The notes below the pieces were generated by a model. It did no database searches. It saw only the letters and a program-made list of their open reading frames with translations, and was not told the origin of the DNA. 64,000 bases of DNA from Gemmataceae bacterium (GTDB lineage Bacteria > Planctomycetota > Planctomycetia > Gemmatales > Gemmataceae). The stretch lies in NCBI GenBank assembly GCA_901538445.1, contig LR594584.1, forward strand, positions 1,148,655 to 1,212,654, read 5' to 3'. The position numbers were made by a program, and so were the translations under genes. Positions 35,042 to 42,033 of this stretch are shown in pieces (positions within the stretch are counted from its first letter, which is position 1; each line of letters starts with the position of its first letter).

Positions 35042-35088
35042 ACTGCGAGCGCGGCCGCGAGGTCAAACCTCGCGGCCGCGCTCGCAGT
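35042..35088. repeat. Inverted repeat with 22-bp perfect arms
   Basis: ACTGCGAGCGCGGCCGCGAG at 35042 and its complement ending at 35088 flank CAA. It lies just after the peroxiredoxin stop, between convergent genes. Confidence 0.88.
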
Positions 35089-35120
35089 TCGTACCACGCT
35101 CGGCTGATTCGTGGGTGTTC

Positions 35121-35190
35121 TGTAGCCGGCCTCTGTGAGGCCGGGCCTCGGGTAGTCCCCCAGGCACCGGCCTCACAGAGGCCGGCTACA
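35121..35190. repeat. Inverted repeat, second copy of the TGTAGCCGGCCTC family
   Basis: A 70-base element whose ends TGTAGCCGGCCTCTGTGAGG and complement pair. It is nearly the reverse complement of the 30274-30342 copy, including the asymmetrical middle, so the two copies are in opposite orientations. Confidence 0.88.
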
Positions 35191-35213
35191 GGAATCCAGC
35201 AACCGGACCGGGT

Positions 35214-36665
35214 TCAGTTCACCCCGGCGGAGAGCTTGCGCCAGCGGAGGCGGGTCTCGGCCGGGGTCTTCTCGTCGATCCGGCCCCACGCGGCGATCAA
35301 CTCCTTCAGCCCCGCGTCCGGCGGGACCGCTCCCGCGGCGACCTTCCCCATCGCGTCGGCCGCGGCCGCGAGCAGCGGCCCCTGGTCCGGGCCTCGGAGC
35401 CCGTAGGCCGGGTTCCGCACCTCCGGCCGGGCGTACTGCCGCAGCGCCTCTTGCAGCGACCGCGACCGCTCCGCGTCGAACCCGTACCCGAGCCACGCCG
35501 CGATCCGGTCCCGCTCCAGGTGCGCCTGCCGGAACGGGCCGGCCCCCAGACCCGGCACGCCGAGCAACTCCAGGCTCCGCGTCGGGCCGCCCAGTTCCGC
35601 GAGCAGGTCGAACGCCGCGTCCGGCTTCGGGCACCGCGAGCGGACCACGCCGAGCCGCCCGCCCGAGTAGAACGGGACGTAGTTCGGCGTCCCGGCCGGC
35701 ACGAGTTGCTTCTTCTCGGGGTCGAAGAACTGCCGAGTGCCCGGCAGCGGCGCGATTCCAAAGCGGCCCGGTACTCGGCCGTTCTCCCGCGGCAGCTTCG
35801 CGAGTTGCGGGAGCGTCAGCACGGCGAGGGCCGCGTCCCCGTTGGCGAGTGCGGCGACCGGGTCGGCCGGCCCGGCGGGGGCCCTGGGGAGCGAGCCGAG
35901 CCACGCGGCGGCCGCGGCGAACGCGGGGGTGCCGAGCCGCGGGTCGCCCGTCTGCACGTCGTGGAGGAACGACACCGAGCCCAGGCCGGGTCCGGTCTTC
36001 GCGGTGGTCTCGGTCGCGCTCTGGCGGTCGAAGCACGCGGCGACCCGGAAGAACAGGTCGGCCGCCTCCGGCCCGGTCAGCGGCGGCAGGCTCGGCTTGC
36101 GGTCGAGGTCCGCGAGCGCGGCGGCGAGCGCCGCAAAGTCCTCCCAACTGGCCGGGGCGGCCGGGTCGCGGCCGCGGGCCGCGCGAAACGCGGCAACGAA
36201 CTGCGGGGCGGCGAGCCGGTCGGCCCGATACACCACCACGGCCCCGTCGCCCGCCAGCGGGACGGCGCGGGCCTGCCCGCCCCACTCGATCAGGTGCTCG
36301 CGGTACGCCGGGAGCACGCCCGCCCACTGGAACGGGTGGTCCGAAGCCCGCAGCGCCGGCGGCACCGGTGCGAGGTCATCGCGGCCCGCCCAGGTGCCGA
36401 ACTCCGCGGCCGGGATGATGCCGACGTCCGCGTCGTCGCCCGGTGCCATCGGCCCGGTCCGTACGGTCACCCTGGCCCCCGTGCGGGCCGCCCAACTGTT
36501 CACGATCGGGGTCGCCGCGGCGGCGAACTCCGGCTCCGGGCACGACAGCGTGAGCGCGACATCGGCGAAGGGTCTCGCAACCGGCCCGGCGTTCCGGTTA
36601 GAATCCTCGCCGCACCCGGTCACGACCAGGAGACAGGCCGCCGCGAGCGCCTGAAAGTGACGCAC
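35214..36665 (-). CDS. Extracellular solute-binding lipoprotein
   Basis: A lipoprotein of about 483 residues resembling family 1 ABC solute-binding proteins. A GTG at 36665 gives a short signal and the lipobox VTGC; an ATG at 36731 would add 22 residues. Residues about 35-470 have the two-lobed pattern, with VALTLSCPEPEFAAAA at the start, VPLAGDGAVVVYRADRLAAP and NGDAALAVLTLPQLAKLP in the middle, and LGVVRSRCPKPDAAFDLLAELGG. It would capture a sugar-like ligand for an ABC importer, but no permease genes adjoin. In planctomycetes such orphans may have other binding roles. Confidence 0.75.
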   Translation of the reverse strand: MRHFQALAAACLLVVTGCGEDSNRNAGPVARPFADVALTLSCPEPEFAAAATPIVNSWAARTGARVTVRTGPMAPGDDADVGIIPAAEFGTWAGRDDLAPVPPALRASDHPFQWAGVLPAYREHLIEWGGQARAVPLAGDGAVVVYRADRLAAPQFVAAFRAARGRDPAAPASWEDFAALAAALADLDRKPSLPPLTGPEAADLFFRVAACFDRQSATETTAKTGPGLGSVSFLHDVQTGDPRLGTPAFAAAAAWLGSLPRAPAGPADPVAALANGDAALAVLTLPQLAKLPRENGRVPGRFGIAPLPGTRQFFDPEKKQLVPAGTPNYVPFYSGGRLGVVRSRCPKPDAAFDLLAELGGPTRSLELLGVPGLGAGPFRQAHLERDRIAAWLGYGFDAERSRSLQEALRQYARPEVRNPAYGLRGPDQGPLLAAAADAMGKVAAGAVPPDAGLKELIAAWGRIDEKTPAETRLRWRKLSAGVN

Positions 36666-36967
36666 CCGTTGGACGAAACCGCGACACCGGTGGCGGTCCG
36701 CTCGAAGATTCGGCGGGAGTGGTTGTTGCATCGGATGGAGTCCGTGAACTAAGATGGCGTAGCGGAACTGAGTGGATTGGTCCCGCATCCGCCGCGCCAT
36801 TTTCGGAATCTTCCACGAGCCAGGGAGAGGCGGCAACGTGTTTGCAACCGTCCACACTCGGAAACTTGCGGGGGCGTCCGACCTTCCCGCATCTTGATAC
36901 GTTCCGGGGGCGCGCCGGGTTCGCGCCACCCAACCACCGTCAGTCAGCACACCAGGCGGGCCAAGAT
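36666..36967. other. 302-base divergent intergenic region
   Basis: This region lies between the solute-binding lipoprotein (minus) and the FHA protein (plus). A possible sigma-70 promoter toward the FHA gene is TTGCAT at 36726-36731 and TAAGAT at 36750-36755, 18 bases apart, which would leave a leader of about 200 bases. No repeat or small gene is evident. Confidence 0.35.
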
Positions 36968-37867
36968 ATGAAGGTGAGTTTGGTTGTGGCGTCGGGGTCG
37001 CACCAGGGAAAGGTGATCCCCATCAACAGCCCGCAGTTCATCATCGGCCGCGAGGCCCAGTGCAACCTGCGGCCCGCCAGTCAGGCGATCAGCAAGAAGC
37101 ACTGCGGGATCATCGTCCGCGGCGGGAGCGTGTTCCTCGTCGATTACGGGAGCACCAACGGCACCCTGGTCAACGACGTGCTGGTCCGGGGCGAGGAGGT
37201 GCGGGTCGAGGACGGCACCCTCATCATGGTCGGCCCGCTCGATTTCCGGCTCCGCGTCGAGCAGGAGGCCGGGATCGACACCGAGGTGAAGGACGGGACG
37301 CCGTTCCCGACGGCCGGCGGCCGCGAGGCCCTCGACGCGGTCAAGGCGGTCTCGGGGGACGCGACCGTCGCCCCCCCGCCCCGGCCCCGCGACAGCACGC
37401 CGAACCCCGCCGCCAAGCCCCAACCGAACCCGACCCCGAACCCCGCCGTGCTGCGGCCCACCCCCGCCAAGGGGCGGCCCGGCCTGCCCGACGACTCCAA
37501 GGGCGGCGGCAGCAACTTGACCGGCTCGAAGGAGGCCGCGGCGCTCAAGGCCAACCCGCCCGCCCCGAAGCCGGCCTCCAAGCCCCCCGCGCCGAAGCCC
37601 GAGGCGCCCACGAAGATCACCGCCGACACCGGCAACGACGACCCGGACAGCATCGCCGCCGCGCTCCTGGGCATGGACGACGACGACGAGGTGCCGGACG
37701 GCAGCACCGTCATGGAGATGCCCGCCATGCTGGCCCCGGACGCGAAGCCCGGGAGCAACAGCGGCAAGCCCGGCGACGACAAGACCCCGAAGAAGGCCAC
37801 CAGCCGCGAAGAAATGTCCACCGCCGCCAACGACATCCTCAAGAAGCTCCTCCGCCGCCCGAAGTAG
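36968..37867 (+). CDS. FHA domain protein with disordered tail
   Basis: A 299-residue cytoplasmic protein. Residues 1-95 are an FHA domain, which binds phosphothreonine peptides: FIIGREAQCNLRP holds the Gly-Arg pair, ISKKHC the Ser-x-x-His, and DYGSTNGTLVND the Asn-Gly. Residues 110-230 are Pro/Lys-rich and disordered (repeated PKP, NPTPNP). The C-terminal 70 residues carry an acidic segment (LLGMDDDDEVPDGSTVMEMP) and a basic end (ILKKLLRRPK). With many Ser/Thr kinases in the genome, it probably reads their signals. The ATG at 36968 gives a proper FHA start. Confidence 0.9.
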   Translation: MKVSLVVASGSHQGKVIPINSPQFIIGREAQCNLRPASQAISKKHCGIIVRGGSVFLVDYGSTNGTLVNDVLVRGEEVRVEDGTLIMVGPLDFRLRVEQEAGIDTEVKDGTPFPTAGGREALDAVKAVSGDATVAPPPRPRDSTPNPAAKPQPNPTPNPAVLRPTPAKGRPGLPDDSKGGGSNLTGSKEAAALKANPPAPKPASKPPAPKPEAPTKITADTGNDDPDSIAAALLGMDDDDEVPDGSTVMEMPAMLAPDAKPGSNSGKPGDDKTPKKATSREEMSTAANDILKKLLRRPK

Positions 37868-37943
37868 CGGCCGGACCGATCCGATGTGGCACCGCGGGGG
37901 GCACCGGCCCCCCGGTTTCATTTCCCGAGGCCCGGGCCCCATC

Positions 37944-39040
37944 GTGACGCACGACCCGTCCCCCGCTCCGCCGGTCCCGCCCGTCGCCCCCCGCCTTCTC
38001 GAATGGTTCGACACGCACCGCCGCGACCTGCCCTGGCGGGCCGACCGCGACCCGTACCGCATCTGGGTCAGCGAGGTCATGCTCCAGCAGACGACCGTGG
38101 CGGCCGTCGTCCCGTTCTTCCACCGGTTCCTCGCCGCGCTCCCGACCGTCGAGGCGCTCGCCGCGGCCGACGAGCAGCGCGTGCTGAAGCTCTGGGAGGG
38201 GCTCGGGTACTACCGCCGCGCCCGGCACCTGCACGCCGCGGCGAAGCGGCTCGTCGCGGACCACGGCGGCGCTCTCCCGGACGACCCCGCGGTGTGGCTC
38301 GCGCTCCCGGGCGTCGGGCGGTACATCCAGGGGGCCGTGCTGTCGCAGGCGTTCGACCGGCGGCTGCCGATCGTCGAGGCGAACAGTCAGCGGGTGCTGG
38401 CCCGGCTGTTCGGCTACCGCGGCGACCCGCGGGAGGGGCCGGGCAAGGCCTGGGTGTGGGCCGCGGCCGGGACCGTGCTGCCGGCCGAGCGGACCGGCGA
38501 CTTCAACCAGGCGCTCATGGAACTCGGCGCGCTCGTCTGCACGCCGACGAGACCCGCGTGCGACCGGTGCCCGCTCGCGAACGTCTGCGTCGCCAACCGC
38601 GACGGGCTCCAGGAGCAGATCCCGCCGCCGAAGAAGCAGCCGGTGGTCACCGAGGTGAGCGAGGTCGGTGTGGTAATCCGCCGGGGGGGCGGGTGCTGCT
38701 GTGCCGGCGGCCGGCCGACGCGGGCCGGTGGCAGAACATGTGGGAGGTGCCGCATGCCGAGCGGCTTGCGGGCGAACCGCTGGCCGGGTCGGCGGTGCGC
38801 GTCGCGAGGGCGCTGACCGGGCTCGCGGTGGCACCGGGTGCGGAGGTGGCGACGATCCGCCACAGCGTCACCCGGTTCCGCATCACACTCGCCGTCGTCG
38901 GGGCGGCGGCACCGAGGGGGGCGTTCGCCCCGGGCGCGTACGCCGAGGCGAAGTGGGTGACCACCGCGGAACTCGCGGACTACCCCGTGAGCGCCCCGCA
39001 GCGGAAGCTGATGACGCACCTGGCGGGCGGCGCGGCGTGA
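37944..39040 (+). pseudogene. mutY: A/G-specific adenine glycosylase MutY, frame broken by a 1-base shift
   Basis: DNA repair glycosylase that removes adenine mispaired with 8-oxoguanine. From GTG at 37944 the frame encodes the HhH-GPD domain: SEVMLQQTTV with the catalytic Glu, LPGVGRYIQGAV, and an iron-sulfur loop CTPTRPACDRCPLANVC with exact spacing. In the run of seven G at 38683-38689 the frame is lost; one added G would restore VVIRRGGRVLLCRRP and join the C-terminal NUDIX-like 8-oxoG recognition domain ending at 39040. Without it the frame ends at 38816. The site of the family's catalytic Asp (DGN in E. coli) reads EAN here. Could be a sequencing error. Confidence 0.85.
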
Positions 39041-39047
39041 GCCGCGG

Positions 39048-40991
39048 TCACCCGGTCACCCGCGAGCACATCGGGGCCGCGACCGTCGGGCGGCAGCACA
39101 GGCACGGGCCGCTCGGCGGGAACCAGAGGTCGGCCCCGCCCTCGGCCGGCGCGGTGACCTGCGACGCCACCACGGCACTCGCCGAAGTGGTGAACACGGT
39201 CTCCAGGGCCGCCACGGCGTTGGCCGACACCGACAGGACTCGAACCCAGTTCGCGGTCCCGCCGGACGCCGACGTCACCAGTTCGTCCTTCCCGTCGGAG
39301 TCCAGGTCGCGGGCCGCAACCCGGATGCCGCTCCGGTCTGTTGTGCCGTTCGCGTAGAACTCCTGGAGCCGCGCCAGGGCGGGGACCGGAGTGCCGGGGT
39401 TCGTGGTCACGGTCCTCCCGGACCACACCCGGACCAGTGACGTGCCGCCCGCGTCCTGCGACACGATCAGGTCGGCGTACCCGTCCCCGTCGATGTCCCC
39501 GGCCGCGACGTTCACCCCGGACCGCACGCCCTGCGCGAACGCCAGAAAGGACGGCCCCAGTGGCGTGGCCCGCTTCGCGGCGAGTGCGGCCCCGTTGTAG
39601 ATCACGACCCGCGGGGCCATCCCCGGGCCCCCGGCGTAGACCAGCTCGTCCCTCCCGTCGCGGTTCAGGTCGCCCATCGTGATCCGCCCGCCGAAGGTGT
39701 TCAAGTTCCCGAACGGGGAGAACGAGAACGTCCGGACGAGCGCACCACCCGACACCGTGTACACCTCGACGAGCGACGACCGGCCGCGGTCCGCGGACAC
39801 GACCAACTCGTCGCGGCCGTCGCCGTTGATGTCGCCGGCCGCGACGTACGCGCCGCCGGTGAACCCGCCGAGGACGACGGTGGTGCCGACCATCGTGGCA
39901 TTGGTCGCCCCATTGACGACCTGGACCCGCGCGACGCGCCCGGCGCCGATCACGAACGCGTAGTCGGCCACGCCGTCACCGTTGAAGTCGCCGACCGCGG
40001 TCCGAACGGCGGTCGAGTACACCGCGAACGGCGTGAACGTGGTCCCCGTGTAGGCGAGCGACCCGGTCCCGTTGCGGGCGTAGACGGCGACCTGCCCGGC
40101 CGAACCGGACACCAGGACCGGGGCCGCGGTCACCGGCGGGGGCGGGGGCGGGGGCGGACTGGTCGGGGGCGTGACCGGCGACGCGGCCCGCCAGCCCACG
40201 TCGAGCAGCGCCGCCTGGTCGAGTGACGTCCAGGTGTGCCGCACCCCGTACTGGAGCACCGGGGCCATCGCCGCGGCCTGCCCGGCGTGGGTCGTGTTGA
40301 CCGCCCAGTGCGCCGCGTCGGACGACACGGGGACGGCCCTGCCGTGGGCGGCGACCGAGTTCCCCCCGGTGAACGAGCCGCCCTGCACCTTCGAGAACCA
40401 CTGCGGGGCGGTCCCGATGCCGAGGAGGTGGCCGAGTTCGTGCGTGGCGACCGAATAGAAGTCGGTCGCGGTCGCCGTGAGGCCCGAGGTGGTCGTCCCG
40501 AAGTACCACGACTCGGTGGTGTCGAACGCGAGGCTCCCGCCCCACGGGGCGAACCCGGACCACCCGCGGGTCGCGACGGTCGAGCCCCACGCGGCCGACC
40601 CGGACCACCCGTACCCGCCCGCCCCGCCCTGGGCCGCCGTGGGGCCGGGCATGGCCCGCCCGCCGACGTACACGACGAGCGTGTTGGCCGCGACCCTCAG
40701 GTTGGAGACGGTGTACTGCTGACCGGTGCTCGGGTTGTACAACCCGGCGGTCCAGCCGTTGGTGCCGGACGGGGTGATGGCCGCGAGGTTGGCCGAGACG
40801 CGGCCGCCCATCTCCTGGCCGACCCGCACCAGCGCGGCCCGGGCCGCGGGGTTGTCCTCGAAGAACCCGGACCCGCCGTTGGCCCGGAGGTCGAGGGTGA
40901 AGTCGAACGCGAGGTTGATCGCGGGCACCTCGCGGGCCTCGAGGGCTTCGAGCCCCAGCCGGGTACCGGTGGTGCGAACGGGCGTGGTCAT
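39048..40991 (-). CDS. Secreted metalloprotease-like protein with FG-GAP repeats
   Basis: A 647-residue protein. The N-terminus LGLEALEAREVPA matches the planctomycete LEPR-XLL-like element found on extracellular proteins and replaces a normal signal peptide. Residues 25-270 form a metzincin-like domain with HELGHLLGIG at 184-193; residue 194, where a third metal ligand would stand, is Thr. A Pro-rich linker follows at about 278-290. The rest holds five FG-GAP/VCBS-type calcium sites: DFNGDGVADY, DINGDGRDEL, DLNRDGRDEL, DIDGDGYADL and DLDSDGKDEL, giving a propeller. Probably a surface or secreted protein; proteolysis is unproven. Its stop lies 8 bases from that of mutY. Confidence 0.8.
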   Translation of the reverse strand: MTTPVRTTGTRLGLEALEAREVPAINLAFDFTLDLRANGGSGFFEDNPAARAALVRVGQEMGGRVSANLAAITPSGTNGWTAGLYNPSTGQQYTVSNLRVAANTLVVYVGGRAMPGPTAAQGGAGGYGWSGSAAWGSTVATRGWSGFAPWGGSLAFDTTESWYFGTTTSGLTATATDFYSVATHELGHLLGIGTAPQWFSKVQGGSFTGGNSVAAHGRAVPVSSDAAHWAVNTTHAGQAAAMAPVLQYGVRHTWTSLDQAALLDVGWRAASPVTPPTSPPPPPPPPVTAAPVLVSGSAGQVAVYARNGTGSLAYTGTTFTPFAVYSTAVRTAVGDFNGDGVADYAFVIGAGRVARVQVVNGATNATMVGTTVVLGGFTGGAYVAAGDINGDGRDELVVSADRGRSSLVEVYTVSGGALVRTFSFSPFGNLNTFGGRITMGDLNRDGRDELVYAGGPGMAPRVVIYNGAALAAKRATPLGPSFLAFAQGVRSGVNVAAGDIDGDGYADLIVSQDAGGTSLVRVWSGRTVTTNPGTPVPALARLQEFYANGTTDRSGIRVAARDLDSDGKDELVTSASGGTANWVRVLSVSANAVAALETVFTTSASAVVASQVTAPAEGGADLWFPPSGPCLCCRPTVAAPMCSRVTG

Positions 40992-41871
40992 CGGGGCCTC
41001 TGCCGTCCCCGCCGGCGGCCCGCGGTGCGCCTGCTTGCGCCCGTCGGACCCGGCCCGGAGGGGGAAGACTGAAAGCCGCCGGCTGCGTCCTTACGGCCGA
41101 CGCCCGGTGCGGTTCGCCGGCGGGTGCGCAGGGGCGCACGCACCGGGACGCCCGGGGGGGGGTCCGGTCGGTCCGCCCCGCGAACGACGCGGCGCGGACG
41201 GGCTCCGCGGGTCGCTCGGCGACCGGGAGGGGTGTACGGTCTGAATCGAATCGAGGGGGTACGAACGGGGCTGTGCCGTACCGGTCGGGTGGGAGTCCTT
41301 CCCGCGGCACCCGCCCACCGGCCGCTCGCTTCCCGCGGCCGGGGCGGGTGCCCCGCGTCTCACTATATACCTAGAACGGTTCCTCCGGGAGTGTCAAATC
41401 GCCGGCGCGAATTGATAATTCTATTTGGTCCGGTTATTAAGCGGTCTAATAGTTTCCCCAGGTAGCATAGATTAACATTATTGGCCTTCGAAAGCACAAA
41501 AACACATAACTTCGGACCATCTACTTTTCCCACGCCCGACGACCGCACTACGTGGCGCGACCGGCACATCCTATTCCCCTTGCCGCACGCGTCGCCCCCG
41601 CACTACCCGCACGCGCGAAGGTTTACCGGTTGTTCCGGTCGGTGCGGCGCGCCGTGCGCTGGCGGTCACGCCCCCGCCGGTCGTGTCCGCACGTGCGGCC
41701 CGGGGCCCGCGGCCGCGCTCCCGGTCCGCGGCCCACGGCACGTCGGCCGCGCCCAAATTTTTCGCGAGGATTGGTTGACCCGACCCGGGTCGTTGCGCAC
41801 TTAACTTCCGGGGCCGCTCGGCCCGTTCACAAATCACTTCCCGACCACACGCTCAACCCACACGTGCGACA
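40992..41871. other. 880-base non-coding region with an AT-richer core
   Basis: The longest gap in the window. Bases 41370-41560 are much richer in AT than the surroundings (several TTAT, AATT and TAAC strings). A candidate promoter for the metalloprotease-like gene is annotated at 41368-41397. Bases 41570-41870 return to high GC and show no gene. Very long leaders on secreted-protein genes occur in planctomycetes, but a missed small RNA or acquired DNA is also possible. Confidence 0.55.
41368..41397 (-). promoter_or_regulatory. Candidate sigma-70 promoter upstream of the metalloprotease-like gene
   Basis: On the minus strand, TTGACA (41397-41392) is followed after 18 bases by TAGGTA (41373-41368) and then TATAGT. 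A perfect -35 hexamer is rare in DNA this GC-rich. It would place transcription start about 370 bases before the start codon at 40991. Confidence 0.35.
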
Positions 41872-42033
41872 ATGGACGCCCTGTCACGGGCCGGCATGCG
41901 CTGGCTCCAGACCCAGATCCGCTCCCGCGACCCGGCCACCAGCCGCGGCGCGATCGCCGTCGCCGCGGCCATCGCCGACCTCATGCTCGCCGACCTCGGC
42001 ATCGACCCCGACGCCGAGTTGCCGCCGCTGCCG

